Positions 8,021 through 17,222 of a stretch of DNA of 64,000 nt are shown here, in pieces. Each line of letters opens with the position of its first letter. Within the stretch, counting starts at the first letter, position 1. Origin of the DNA: Neoasaia chiangmaiensis (lineage in GTDB: Bacteria; Pseudomonadota; Alphaproteobacteria; Acetobacterales; Acetobacteraceae); contig NZ_CP014691.1 of the NCBI RefSeq assembly GCF_002005465.1, positions 1,922,001 through 1,986,000 of the forward strand, in the 5' to 3' direction. The translations under genes and the position numbers were made by a program. The notes under the pieces are model-generated. The model was not told the origin of the DNA. It was given only the letters and a program-made list of their open reading frames with translations, and searched no databases.

Positions 8021-10405
8021 ATGTCGCAGGAACTGGATTTCGTCGTCGAGGGGATGAGTTGCGCGGCCTGCGCTGCGCGGATCGAGAAGGTGCTCAACCG
8101 GATCGACGGCGTGGCGGCGCTTGTAAACTTTGCCAATGCGCGCGCGCAGGTCGATCTGGCGGAGGACGCGACGCCCTCGACCGTCGTGGAGGCGGTGCGC
8201 CGGAGTGGCTTCGATGTGGCGGGGCGCGAGGTCGATCTCTCGCTCGGCGGGATGAGCTGCGCGGCCTGTGCCGCGCGGATCGAGAAGCTGCTCAACCGCC
8301 TGCCCGTCACGGAGGCCAGCGTCAATTTCGCCGCCGAGCGGGCGCATGTGCGTTTCGTCCCGGGGATCGTCTCGGTCGAGGATATGATCGGACGGATCGA
8401 GAAGGCCGGGTTCACGGCCCGACTGGTTGATGACGAGGTGCCGGACGATCCGGCGGTGCGGCGTGATGCGGCGTGGCGGCGGGAGCGGCGCGATTTCGTC
8501 ATCACCGCGTTGCTGGCCGCGCCGCTGTTCATCGAGATGGCGGCGATGTTCGCCCATCGCATGCTGTTGCCGCTCTGGATGCAGTTCGTGCTGGCGACGG
8601 CGGTGCAGGTGTTCGGCGCGCGGCATCTTTATGGCCGGTCCTGGAATGCGGTGCGGGGCGGTTCCGCGAACATGGATGTGCTGGTCGTGCTGGGTACCGG
8701 CATCGCCTACGTGTTCAGCAGTGTCGTCTTTCTGCTGGGGCTGCATCAGCCGGTTTATTTCGAAGCCAGTGCGACGATCATCACGCTGATCTCGCTCGGA
8801 CGGCTTCTGGAGTCGCGCGCGAAGAACCGCACCAGCGCCGGAATCGAGCGCCTGCTGCATTTGCGGCCGGCGATTGCGCATGTTGTCGATGGCGAGGCGA
8901 TCATCGACCGGCCTGTCGCATCGCTGCGGGTGGGCGATGTATTCGTCGTGCGACCGGGAGAAAGCGTTCCGGTGGATGCGTGCGTCGTGGCGGGGGCCTC
9001 GGACATCGACGAATCCATGCTGACCGGCGAAAGCGTGCCGGTTCTGAAGCGGGAGAAGGACGAGATTTTCGCCGGCACGATGAACGCCAACGGCACGCTG
9101 CGCGCGCGCGCGACCGGCGTCGGGGCCGATACGGCGCTGTCCCGGATCGTGCGGATGGTCGAGCAGGCACAGGGGTCGAAAGCCCCGATGCAGCGTCTGG
9201 CGGACCGGGTTTCGGGTGTTTTCGTGCCGGTGGTTCTGGGTCTGGCGCTGCTGACGTTTCTGGTGGGCTGGGCTGTCATCGGGTCCGCTTCGTGGAGTCT
9301 GATATCCGCCGTGTCGGTTCTGGTGATTGCCTGTCCCTGTTCGCTGGGGCTGGCGACGCCGACGGCGATCATGGTCGGCACCGGCAAGGGGGCGCAGGCC
9401 GGTATCCTGTTCCGTCATGCCGAGGCGCTGGAGCGGGCGCAGAAGCTGACGACGCTGGTGCTGGACAAGACCGGCACGCTGACGGAAGGCGCGCCGTCGG
9501 TCAGTGACGTCCGGGCGGCGCCGGATGTCGGGATCGCGCGGCTGCTGGCGGTGGCGGTGGGTCTGGAGCAGGATTCCGAACACCCGCTGGCACGGGCCAT
9601 CGTCGCGCACGCGGCGGCGGAGAAGGTCGCGCCGGTTTCGGTGAGTGGTTTTCAGGCCGTGCCGGGGCAGGGCGTGACGGCGCAGATCGATGGACAATCC
9701 GCACGGCTGGGTGCGCCGCGCTTCCTGCGCGAGAACGGCGTGGCGCTGGATGACGCGCGGATCGCCGACTGGGAAGCGCAGGGCAGGACGGTGATCGCCG
9801 TGGCGCTGGGCGATCGTCCGCTGGGCCTGATCGCACTAGCGGACCGGTTGCGCCCGGACGCGGTGGCGACGGTGCGGGCGCTGCATGATCGTGGGCTGCG
9901 GGTTGTCATGCTGACGGGTGACAACGCCCGGGCGGCCGCCCGTGTCGCGCAGGAAGCGGGGATCGATGACGTGATGGCCGAGGTTCTGCCGGGCGAGAAG
10001 GCGGACCGCGTATCGGCCCTGCGGCGGGATGGGGCGGTGGTCGGCATGGTGGGAGATGGCATCAACGATGCGCCCGCGCTGGCGGCGGCGGATATCGGCT
10101 TTGCGATCGGCGCGGGTTCGGCCGTGGCGATCGATACGGCGGATGTGGTGCTGATGCGCAGCGAGCTGACGGGCCTGCTGGATGCGCTGTCGCTTTCGCG
10201 GGCGACGCTGGCGAAGATCCGGCAGAACCTGTTCTTTGCGTTCGTCTATAATCTGCTGGGTCTGCCGCTGGCGGCGCTGGGACTGCTCAACCCGATCGTG
10301 GCCGGCGCGGCGATGGCCATGAGTTCGGTTTCGGTGGTGAGCAATTCGCTCCTGCTCAACCGCTGGCGGCCCCGGCAGTTGGCGCGTACGGCTGGCTCGC
10401 GCTAA
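8021..10405 (+). CDS. copA: Cu(I)-exporting P1B-type ATPase CopA
   Basis: This 794-residue copper pump of the inner membrane has two N-terminal HMA domains ([13 protein letters not shown] at about residues 11 and 77). These are followed by membrane helices, the phosphatase motif TGES, the intramembrane metal motif CPCSLG, the phosphorylation motif DKTGTLTEG, the P1B-specific SEHPLA in the nucleotide domain, and the hinge [10 protein letters not shown]. The CPC motif and paired HMA domains identify it as a Cu(I)/Ag(I) exporter. It follows copZ and is divergent from the periplasmic copper genes. The symbol coincides with that of the unrelated oxidase because both are conventionally called CopA. 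Confidence 0.97.
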   Translation: MSQELDFVVEGMSCAACAARIEKVLNRIDGVAALVNFANARAQVDLAEDATPSTVVEAVRRSGFDVAGREVDLSLGGMSCAACAARIEKLLNRLPVTEASVNFAAERAHVRFVPGIVSVEDMIGRIEKAGFTARLVDDEVPDDPAVRRDAAWRRERRDFVITALLAAPLFIEMAAMFAHRMLLPLWMQFVLATAVQVFGARHLYGRSWNAVRGGSANMDVLVVLGTGIAYVFSSVVFLLGLHQPVYFEASATIITLISLGRLLESRAKNRTSAGIERLLHLRPAIAHVVDGEAIIDRPVASLRVGDVFVVRPGESVPVDACVVAGASDIDESMLTGESVPVLKREKDEIFAGTMNANGTLRARATGVGADTALSRIVRMVEQAQGSKAPMQRLADRVSGVFVPVVLGLALLTFLVGWAVIGSASWSLISAVSVLVIACPCSLGLATPTAIMVGTGKGAQAGILFRHAEALERAQKLTTLVLDKTGTLTEGAPSVSDVRAAPDVGIARLLAVAVGLEQDSEHPLARAIVAHAAAEKVAPVSVSGFQAVPGQGVTAQIDGQSARLGAPRFLRENGVALDDARIADWEAQGRTVIAVALGDRPLGLIALADRLRPDAVATVRALHDRGLRVVMLTGDNARAAARVAQEAGIDDVMAEVLPGEKADRVSALRRDGAVVGMVGDGINDAPALAAADIGFAIGAGSAVAIDTADVVLMRSELTGLLDALSLSRATLAKIRQNLFFAFVYNLLGLPLAALGLLNPIVAGAAMAMSSVSVVSNSLLLNRWRPRQLARTAGSR

Positions 10406-10413
10406 GGAGGGAG

Positions 10414-12138
10414 ATGACGCGAGCAGGAGAACCGGAACCGATGCAGCAGACGATCGCACGCCGTGTGGCGCAGGGGCAGGGTCTCGAGCCGGCGGATGTG
10501 GTCGTTCGCAATGTGCGGTTGTTCGATCTCGTTACCGGCGATCTGATCGACACCGATATCGCCGTATGCGGTGACACGATCGTCGGCACGCTGGGGCGTT
10601 ACGAGGGGCGGCGCGAGATCGACGGGCGTGGCCGTATCGCGGTGCCGGGCTTCATCGACACGCATCTGCACGTCGAATCCTCGCTGGTGACGCCTTTCGA
10701 GTTCGATCGCTGCGTCCTGCCGCATGGTGTGACGACCGCGATCTGCGACCCGCACGAGATGGCGAATGTTCTGGGGACGGCGGCGTTCGACTATTTCCTG
10801 GCCTGTGCCGAGCGTACGGTGATGGATCTGCGCGTCAATCTTTCCAGCTGCGTGCCGGCCACGCCGATGGAGACGTCCGGCGCGGCGCTGGTGGCGTCCG
10901 ACCTGCTGCCCTATCGGGACCACCCCAAGGTGATCGGGCTGGCGGAATTCATGAACTTTCCCGGCGTGCTGAACGGCGATGCCGGCTGCCTGGACAAGCT
11001 GGCGGCTTTCGCGGGCGGGCATATCGACGGTCATGCGCCCCTGCTGCGCGGGCGGGCGCTGAACGGTTATCTGGCCGCGGGTATCGCGACCGATCATGAA
11101 GCGACGGCGGCGGACGAGGCGCTGGAGAAGATCCGCAAGGGCATGACCGTACTGATCCGCGAGGGGTCGGTCTGCAAGGATCTGGCCGCGCTCGTGCCGT
11201 TGCTGACGCCGGAGACGGCGGCGTTCTTCGCGTTCTGCACGGACGACCGCAATCCGCTGGAGATCGCCCATGAAGGGCATCTGGATTTCATGATCCGCAC
11301 GGCCATCGCGCGTGGCGTGGCGCCCGTCGCGGCCTATCGCGCGGCATCGCTGACGGCGGCGACGGCCTTCGGCCTGCGCGATCGGGGCATGATCGCGCCG
11401 GGGAGGCGGGCGGATATCGTCCTGCTGGACGACCTGCGGGAATGCCGCGTGTCGGACGTGATCTCGGCGGGGCGGCTGGTGGACGATGCGTTGTTCGCCG
11501 CGCGGGAGATCGTGCCGCCGGTCGGGCTGGAGAGCGTCAGGCTCGCGCGCGCGGTGACGGCGGCGGACATGGCGGTTGCGGGCGATGGGCGCGACATGCC
11601 GGTGATCGGCATCGTGCCGGGGCAGATCATCACCGACTTCCTGCGCGATGATCTGCCGAGCGCGGATGGCGTGGTTTCGGGCGATCCGGCGCGGGATATC
11701 GCCAAGGTGTGCGTCGTGGCGCGGCACGGCATGAACGACAATATCGGGCGCGGTTTCGTGCGCGGGTTCGGGCTGCGGGAGGGAGCGCTGGCGTCCTCCG
11801 TCGGGCATGACAGTCACAATATCTGCGTCGTCGGGACGAATGACGCGGATATGGCGGCGGCGGTGAACCGGCTGGCCGCGACCGGTGGCGGGTTCGTGGC
11901 GGTGCGCGACGGCGAGATCGTGGCCGAGCTGGGGTTGCCGGTGGCGGGGCTGATGAGCGATGCGCCGTTCGAGACGGTGCGCGATGCGCTGGTCGAGCTG
12001 CGCCGTGTGGCGCGCGGCCTTGGCGGTGCGCTGGAGGAGCCGTTCCTGCAACTGGCTTTTCTGCCGTTGCCGGTCATTCCCCATTTGAAGATCACCGATC
12101 GCGGGATGATCGACGTTTCGACGATGACGCTGGTCTGA
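10414..12138 (+). CDS. ade: Adenine deaminase
   Basis: This 574-residue amidohydrolase-superfamily enzyme converts adenine to hypoxanthine and ammonia in purine salvage. Visible features are the metal-binding [12 protein letters not shown] near residue 84, the [19 protein letters not shown] block, the GHAPLLRG segment, and the late [13 protein letters not shown] motif found in Ade/YerA-type enzymes but not in adenosine deaminases. It starts 8 bp after the copper ATPase stop, with AAGGAGGGAG just before ATG, so it may be co-transcribed with copZ-copA although no functional link is evident. Confidence 0.94.
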   Translation: MTRAGEPEPMQQTIARRVAQGQGLEPADVVVRNVRLFDLVTGDLIDTDIAVCGDTIVGTLGRYEGRREIDGRGRIAVPGFIDTHLHVESSLVTPFEFDRCVLPHGVTTAICDPHEMANVLGTAAFDYFLACAERTVMDLRVNLSSCVPATPMETSGAALVASDLLPYRDHPKVIGLAEFMNFPGVLNGDAGCLDKLAAFAGGHIDGHAPLLRGRALNGYLAAGIATDHEATAADEALEKIRKGMTVLIREGSVCKDLAALVPLLTPETAAFFAFCTDDRNPLEIAHEGHLDFMIRTAIARGVAPVAAYRAASLTAATAFGLRDRGMIAPGRRADIVLLDDLRECRVSDVISAGRLVDDALFAAREIVPPVGLESVRLARAVTAADMAVAGDGRDMPVIGIVPGQIITDFLRDDLPSADGVVSGDPARDIAKVCVVARHGMNDNIGRGFVRGFGLREGALASSVGHDSHNICVVGTNDADMAAAVNRLAATGGGFVAVRDGEIVAELGLPVAGLMSDAPFETVRDALVELRRVARGLGGALEEPFLQLAFLPLPVIPHLKITDRGMIDVSTMTLV

Positions 12139-12150
12139 TCCTTGCCGCCG

Positions 12151-13137
12151 ATGGCACGATATCGGTTCGTTCTGCCGGTCGCGCTATCGGTGTTGCTGCT
12201 GGTCATGCTGGGGGCGTTGGGAACCGGGCGCTATGCGATCGCGCCGGTCCACATCGTGCAGGCGCTGGCGGGGGGTGGCGATGCGACGACGCATGTGGTC
12301 GTCTGGCAGGCGCGTCTGCCGCGCCTGCTGGCGGCGGCGATGATCGGGGCCGGACTGGCGGTGAGTGGCGCGACGTATCAGGCCGTGTTCCGCAATCCGC
12401 TGGTGGCGCCCGACCTGCTGGGCGTGCTGAGCGGTGCGGCATTCGGCGCGGCTTCGGCAATCCTGCTGGGTGCATCGGGCGCGGGCGTGCAGGCGGGAGC
12501 GTTCGGCGGCGGCATTCTGGCCATGGCGACGGGGCTGGGGGTGGCACGGCTGCTCGGTGGCGGGGGATTGCTGGCGCTTGTTCTGGGCGGGCTGATCGCC
12601 AATGCCATTTTCACGGCGCTTGTTTCCCTGATGAAATACGTGGCCGATCCGCAGGATCAGCTGCCGGCCATCGTCTACTGGCTGCTGGGCAGTCTGGCGC
12701 AGGTCGGCTGGGGGCAGATCGTCTGGCTGACGCCTGCGCTGGTGTTGGCGCTCGTGCCGCTGCTGGCGGCGGGGCGGATCATGGACGTCCTGTCGCTGGA
12801 CGATGACGAGGCGCGCAGTCTGGGTGTGCCGGCCCGGACGTGGCGGCTGGCGGCCATCGGGTTCGCGACGTTTCTGGCCGCGCTGACCGTTTCGGTTGCG
12901 GGCATCATCGGCTGGGTCGGGCTGCTGACGCCGCATCTGGCGCGGCTGCTGGTCGGCGCGCCGCATCGGCGGATGGTGCCGTTGAGTGCTGTTCTGGGGG
13001 CCGTGGGTGTGGTGCTGGCCGATACGGTGGCGCGCACCCTGACGCCGGGCGAGATACCGCTTGGCATGTTGACGGAACTGTTCGGCGCGGTGGCTTTCGT
13101 GCTGGTCCTGCGTCGCTTGCGGCAGGACGTGGCCTGA
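12151..13137 (+). CDS. FecCD-family ABC transporter permease
   Basis: This is an integral membrane permease of about 328 residues with many hydrophobic segments and the FecCD/BtuC signatures: RLPRLLAAAMIGAGLAVSGATYQAVFRNPLVAPDLLG near the N-terminus and GWVGLLTPHLARLLVG before the last helices. It would form the channel for an iron-siderophore, heme, cobalamin or related metal-chelate importer. ATG 12151 is taken; a TTG nine bases upstream is possible. Its stop overlaps the ATG of the ATPase gene by one base (TGATG), and an SBP gene follows, giving a complete importer in the order permease, ATPase, binding protein. Confidence 0.92.
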   Translation: MARYRFVLPVALSVLLLVMLGALGTGRYAIAPVHIVQALAGGGDATTHVVVWQARLPRLLAAAMIGAGLAVSGATYQAVFRNPLVAPDLLGVLSGAAFGAASAILLGASGAGVQAGAFGGGILAMATGLGVARLLGGGGLLALVLGGLIANAIFTALVSLMKYVADPQDQLPAIVYWLLGSLAQVGWGQIVWLTPALVLALVPLLAAGRIMDVLSLDDDEARSLGVPARTWRLAAIGFATFLAALTVSVAGIIGWVGLLTPHLARLLVGAPHRRMVPLSAVLGAVGVVLADTVARTLTPGEIPLGMLTELFGAVAFVLVLRRLRQDVA

Positions 13138-13913
13138 TGGCCACGATTGCCGCCGGGGGCGTGGTGTTCGGGCGGGAGCGGCCTGTTCTGCGTGGCATCG
13201 ACTTCGCGCTTTCCGGCGGGGAGATGGTCGGGCTGCTGGGCGTGAACGGCGCGGGAAAGAGCACCTTGCTGCGGGTTCTGCTCGGTTTGCTGGCGCCGCA
13301 GGCGGGCGTGGTGCGGCTGAATGGTGTGGCGCTGTCCGGCTGCCGGCGTTCGGCGATCGCCCGTTCCATGGCTTATGTGCCGCAGGGTCAGGATAGGCGG
13401 CTGTCCTTCACGGTTGCGGAGATGGTGATGCTCGGCCGGGTGCCGCAGGCCGGGCTGCGCGGTGCGGTGTCCATGCGGGATCGTCGGATCGTCGATCAGG
13501 CGCTTGAACGCCTGGGACTGCATGCGCTTGCCGGGCGGCCCTGCAATGCGCTCTCGGGCGGTGAGTGGCAGCGTGTGTTGCTGGCGCGCGCACTGGCGCA
13601 GGACACGCCGATCCTGATTCTCGACGAGCCGTTGAGCGGGCTGGATTACGGGCATCAGCTTCGGCTGCTCGACCTGTTGCGGCAACTGGCATGGGAGGGG
13701 AAGGCGGTGCTGCTGACCTCCCACCGGCCGGAGGAGCTTTTCGCGCGGGCGGATCGCGTGGCCGTGTTGCGCGATGGCGTGATTGCGGCGGATGGCGCGC
13801 CGGAGGTGGTGATCGAGGCCGCGGCGATGTCCGCGCTCTACGATGTGCCGCTGCGGCAGGTCGATGAGGGGCGGCATCGGTTTTTCTATCGGGCGGAGGC
13901 ACCGGAAGGATGA
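13137..13913 (+). CDS. ABC transporter ATP-binding protein (FepC/BtuD type)
   Basis: This 258-residue ATPase subunit has Walker A GVNGAGKST (about residue 36), a Q-loop in AYVPQGQ, the ABC signature ALSGGEWQRV, Walker B LILDEPLSGLD and an H-loop in LLTSHRPEE. It energises the FecCD permease encoded immediately upstream, and its stop overlaps the start of the binding-protein gene in an ATGA. ATG 13137 is fixed by the one-base overlap with the permease stop; earlier in-frame codons lie inside the permease gene. The cargo is not determined by this subunit. Confidence 0.94.
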   Translation: MATIAAGGVVFGRERPVLRGIDFALSGGEMVGLLGVNGAGKSTLLRVLLGLLAPQAGVVRLNGVALSGCRRSAIARSMAYVPQGQDRRLSFTVAEMVMLGRVPQAGLRGAVSMRDRRIVDQALERLGLHALAGRPCNALSGGEWQRVLLARALAQDTPILILDEPLSGLDYGHQLRLLDLLRQLAWEGKAVLLTSHRPEELFARADRVAVLRDGVIAADGAPEVVIEAAAMSALYDVPLRQVDEGRHRFFYRAEAPEG

Positions 13914-14863
13914 GGATTTTGTGGAAGCGAATGCTGGGGGCGTTGCTGCTGCCCGGCCTGGCGCAGGCCGCGCCGCCGCAGCGCATCGCCGATGCGTGGT
14001 ATGCGCATAATGCCACCCTGATCCTGTTGGGTGCCACGGACCGGATCGTCGCGACGGTGGATGACCCGAAGCGTGTGCCGTGGATGTTCCACATCAAACC
14101 GCAACTGGCGCGCGCCAGTTTCGTCCCGACGGAGGCGATGAACGCCGAGGAATTGCTGCGTCTGCGGGCCGATCTGGTGTTCGTGACGCGCTCCGGCCAT
14201 TCGGCGCCGGCATTGCGGGCGGCGGGGCTGAACGTGGTGGAAGAGGGGTTCAGCACGTTCGATGGTCTGCTGGACTGCGTGACGTCCACGGCGGCGTTGC
14301 TGGAGGACCCGAAGGCGATGGCGCGCGCGCGGGATTACCGGCAGGCGTTCGAGGCCGAGCTTCGGGATTCGGCGGCGGTCGCGCATGAGCCGCCGCGCGT
14401 GCTGCATGTCCAGTCGCTCAGGCCGTTGAAGGTCGATGGCGACGGCACGATCATCGATGCGTGGATTCGCCATGCCGGTGGCATGAATGCCGCCATGGGC
14501 GTGCATGGCAACATGCAGACGGTGACGATCGAGCAGGTTCTGGCCTGGAATCCATCGATCGTCATCATCGGCGCGCGGGCCGGCGACCCGGGGCAGCTGT
14601 CGCACGATCCGCTCTGGCAACGGGTGGCGGCGGTCCGGGATGGGCATGTGTATCGCAATCCGGAGGGGGTGTTCCCCTGGGATCGCTACAGCCCGGAAAT
14701 GCTGCTGCAATTGCAATGGGCGCGGGATATCGTCCAGAAAGGCGGCGTGGATCGGCCGGCGATGATTGAGCGTATCCGTTCCTTCTATCGGCGTTTCTAT
14801 GATAGCGCGCTGGATGCGTCGGATGCCGGGCGTATTCTGGATGGGTTGCCGCCGGTGCCATGA
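13910..14863 (+). CDS. Periplasmic substrate-binding protein of FecCD-type importer
   Basis: This 317-residue protein has a signal peptide ending LAQAAP and a class III (BtuF/FhuD/CeuE-like) two-lobed layout. The first lobe starts RIADAWYAHNATLILLGATDRIV, followed by LLRLRADLVFVT. The second lobe has VLAWNPSIVIIGARAGDP. The start overlaps the ATPase stop by four bases. Candidate cargoes are ferric siderophores, heme, cobalamin or nickel/cobalt chelates; nothing in the sequence decides, and no TonB-dependent receptor gene is nearby to help. The third gene of a tightly coupled operon. Confidence 0.85.
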   Translation: MRILWKRMLGALLLPGLAQAAPPQRIADAWYAHNATLILLGATDRIVATVDDPKRVPWMFHIKPQLARASFVPTEAMNAEELLRLRADLVFVTRSGHSAPALRAAGLNVVEEGFSTFDGLLDCVTSTAALLEDPKAMARARDYRQAFEAELRDSAAVAHEPPRVLHVQSLRPLKVDGDGTIIDAWIRHAGGMNAAMGVHGNMQTVTIEQVLAWNPSIVIIGARAGDPGQLSHDPLWQRVAAVRDGHVYRNPEGVFPWDRYSPEMLLQLQWARDIVQKGGVDRPAMIERIRSFYRRFYDSALDASDAGRILDGLPPVP

Positions 14864-14955
14864 ATGTAACGGCGTGAAACGACAGGTGATGCGGCGGCGG
14901 CGCTGCTTTGCGTTACTGTGCCGTTTATGTCACATGAAAAATTTAATTCTCCACG

Positions 14956-15408
14956 ATGAGCCGTCATGTCAGGTTTCTTTCTGTCGTCCTGACAGTTGGT
15001 CTGGGTGGTTCGGGCCATGCAGCGCCGGCGAATGCCGGATATTTCATGCCGCGCCGTGCGCCGCCGCCTACGGGTGATGTGACGACGGGGACAAGGGCGC
15101 TCATACCACCCGGTAATCCGGGTGCCTCGGTCGTAATCGATAATGTCGCGTTTCCGGCCATCACGCCGCAGGAAATCGCGGCGTTCGACAGGAAATCGAT
15201 CGACAGGATCGGCCCGTTCGACGTGCAGAGCCGTCACGATTCGCCGTTGATGGAGGAGAAGGGCGTGACGATGACGCTCGCCTATCCCGTCAAGGCCGTG
15301 CCGGGGCTGGATCTCGTGGCCAACCTGTTCGGCGGCCATCGGGATACGCGTCTGGGCGCGGCGGCCGGTTCGGCGGCGGTGACGGGCGGCATCCGCTTTC
15401 GCTGGTAG
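14956..15408 (+). CDS. Hypothetical exported protein
   Basis: This 150-residue protein has an N-terminal hydrophobic segment and an AAPA-type cleavage site, so it is probably periplasmic or outer-membrane. The mature part is proline-rich at first (RRAPPPTGD). It ends in a segment that alternates hydrophobic and polar residues and finishes RFRW, reminiscent of a beta-barrel C-terminus. I recognise no family. It stands alone between the ABC importer and a convergent gene. Confidence 0.6.
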   Translation: MSRHVRFLSVVLTVGLGGSGHAAPANAGYFMPRRAPPPTGDVTTGTRALIPPGNPGASVVIDNVAFPAITPQEIAAFDRKSIDRIGPFDVQSRHDSPLMEEKGVTMTLAYPVKAVPGLDLVANLFGGHRDTRLGAAAGSAAVTGGIRFRW

Positions 15409-15427
15409 CCGCCGCGCAGGTTGAAAT

Positions 15428-16087
15428 CTAGTGCTGTGCCGCCGGGGAAGCCGGGGGTGCCGAAGCGTTCTGGCCGGATTTCTCGGAGACGGTGACGTTA
15501 GGATTGACGGTGCGGTTGGTCACGTCGAACGACACGGCATCCATGGTGGTGACGTCCACGTCGTCCCCGACTTTCAGCGTCGCGAGGAAATCCTGCATCG
15601 GTTTCTGATGGATGGCGACGGTGCGTGTCATGTCGTCCGGATCGGTGAACGTGACGGTGTGGTGCGGCACGTCGATGGCCAGGACATGCACACGCTGACG
15701 GCGGAAGGAAATCAGCGTGCCGTGCGGGTGGCGATGCACGTAACCTTTGGCGGAGGAGACGGTGGATTCAGGTGCCGGCGCGTCGGGCGGGACGATCTCG
15801 GCATCGATCGTCTGGAAGAAGCGCAGGTTGATCTGGTCGCCCGGTTGCAGGTGCGGCAGGTTATGTGCGCCTTTCGGCACGTTCACCGTCACCAGACCGC
15901 CGGTATGATCGCGCAGCAGGACATTGCCGTTCCCGGAATCGACTGTCTCGACGACCGCGCTCGTGACCTGATTGCCGGTAATGGCCGATGCCTGTGCCCA
16001 CGCGTGGGGTGTCAGGACGGTCGGGGCAGCGGCCAGTGTTGAAGCCAGAACCAGAGCCGCAAGCGGGCGGCGCAATGCGTAAGCCAA
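15428..16087 (-). CDS. Hypothetical exported protein with repeated small beta domains
   Basis: TTG 16087 is chosen because AAGGAA sits eight bases upstream; the alternative ATG 16129 lacks a ribosome site and adds 14 residues. The product is about 219 residues with a signal peptide ending HAWAQA. The mature part contains two similar stretches: VVETVDSGNGNVLLRDHTGGLVTVNVPKG, followed by LQPGDQINLRF, and a later VLAIDVPHHTVTFTDPDDMTRTVAIHQ, followed by LKVGDDVDVTTM. These look like duplicated small beta-barrel units. The C-terminus is Ala/Pro-rich. No known family recognised; function unknown. Confidence 0.6.
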   Translation of the reverse strand: MAYALRRPLAALVLASTLAAAPTVLTPHAWAQASAITGNQVTSAVVETVDSGNGNVLLRDHTGGLVTVNVPKGAHNLPHLQPGDQINLRFFQTIDAEIVPPDAPAPESTVSSAKGYVHRHPHGTLISFRRQRVHVLAIDVPHHTVTFTDPDDMTRTVAIHQKPMQDFLATLKVGDDVDVTTMDAVSFDVTNRTVNPNVTVSEKSGQNASAPPASPAAQH

Positions 16088-16205
16088 TGACCATTTCCTT
16101 CTGACGAATGCGTAGCCGCGTGGCGTCATGCGTCACGCGCATACCGATCTTGAAGCAAATCGTCGTCGGATAAAATGCCGGTGCGCGTGTTTTTGATGCG
16201 ACGGC

Positions 16206-16430
16206 TCAGATCGCCGTGCCTTCGTCGTCGTCATCGGGTTCGATGGGGTCATCGCTCAGGCCGCCATCATCCTCCCATTCGTCGCCGTCATCGTCGGTGG
16301 GCAGGGAGAGATCGTCCTCGTCCTCCTGCAGGCCGCCGTCGTGTTCGTCGCGCAGGCCCGGCGGGTCCGACGCGAGTTCGGGATTATGGGGATGCTTCGG
16401 CAGTGGTGGCTGGTTCGATGTGTCGGGCAT
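16206..16430 (-). CDS. Small highly acidic hypothetical protein
   Basis: This 74-residue protein is dominated by Asp and Glu in its C-terminal half (runs such as DDDGDEWEDDGG and EPDDDDEG). It starts at ATG 16430 behind a strong GGGAGAG. No signal peptide or membrane segment is present. Such acidic, disordered proteins may bind cations or basic partners, but no function can be assigned. The reading frame is open further upstream, but that part belongs to an unrelated gene relic. Confidence 0.55.
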   Translation of the reverse strand: MPDTSNQPPLPKHPHNPELASDPPGLRDEHDGGLQEDEDDLSLPTDDDGDEWEDDGGLSDDPIEPDDDDEGTAI

Positions 16431-16557
16431 GATCTCTCTCCCGCTTCGACAAGCCATCAATGAAGGACGGGTGAGGGCGGTTGCCGGGAGAGGAAAAAAT
16501 ATCTGCTCATCGGCCCGGCGGGGCTGGAAAGACACGGACAGGTGGCGCGCCCGCTGG

Positions 16558-16960
16558 TCAGCGGCGTCGCAGGCCGGTGCCGGGGCGACGTTTCCGGCGC
16601 TCGGTTCGATGGACCGAAGGGTTTGTTCGTGGGGCGGGTCGATCGGATGAACCTGGAAAGCCACGTCGATGACCTGTCGCAGGATGGTGTCCCGCGACAG
16701 GGACCGGATGACGTCTTCCGGGGTGCCGACATGCAGGTCGAAGGCGGTCAGCAACTGCGTTTGCGACAGATGTTCCGTGTTCACCCCGTCGGCCTGTCCG
16801 GCGTGGGTCATGATGCCCCGGAACCGTTTCAGGCCGGTTGCGACCAGCGGCGTCGCGGTCGTCGGCGACGAAAACGCTGCGGGAGGCCACGATCCGGGGC
16901 GCGGCCTTCGTCGAGAAGGCGGGTGAAGAAGTTATAGGCGGGTGCGGCTGGCGGGGGCAT
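16558..16960 (-). pseudogene. C-terminal relic of a luciferase-like (LLM) flavin monooxygenase
   Basis: Three reading frames must be joined to read a coherent product. The first gives AYNFFTRLLDEGRAP. The second gives RIVASRSVFVADDRDAA. The third gives LKRFRGIMTHAGQADGV and then LLTAFDLHVGTPEDVI with AFQVHPIDPPHEQTLRSIE. A final shift restores a short basic end. This resembles the last third of FMN-dependent luciferase-like monooxygenases. The N-terminal two thirds are absent, so this is a decayed fragment and not a sequencing slip in an intact gene. An intact but different LLM gene lies at 28.3 kb. Confidence 0.6.
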
Positions 16961-16990
16961 GAATGAACAGGCCTTTCCGGAGCGGCGAGG

Positions 16991-17176
16991 TTAGCCCAGC
17001 AGATGGAAATAACGGATTGCGAACCACATGCCGATCAGCAGGACGATGCCGCTGACGACGACTGGCAGGATCAGGCCGAAGACGATGCCGCTGCGGGTCG
17101 GGGGCGGTTCGGCGATGCCGGCCTGCCGTTCGATCGCGTCGGCTTCCGCGTCCGGGTCGGTCCATTCATAAGCCAT
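16991..17176 (-). CDS. Small single-pass membrane protein
   Basis: This 61-residue protein starts at ATG 17176 behind a consensus AAGGAGG, which decides the start over an upstream ATG. The N-terminal half is acidic and soluble (YEWTDPDAEADAIERQ). One transmembrane helix (about residues 31-55, GIVFGLILPVVVSGIVLLIGM) is followed by a short tail. Function unknown; such proteins often attach to membrane complexes. Confidence 0.65.
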   Translation of the reverse strand: MAYEWTDPDAEADAIERQAGIAEPPPTRSGIVFGLILPVVVSGIVLLIGMWFAIRYFHLLG

Positions 17177-17222
17177 GGGGTTGTTCCTCCTTGTGGAAAA
17201 CCGTTCCTTAGGCGTCATCCGA

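Noticed and set aside
7703-9697. 664-residue minus-strand open frame opposite copZ/copA
   Set aside because: Low-complexity Arg/His/Pro-rich translation, shadow of the strongly conserved P1B-ATPase.
10402-12084. 560-residue minus-strand open frame opposite adenine deaminase
   Set aside because: Same antisense artefact; the plus strand has clear Ade motifs throughout.
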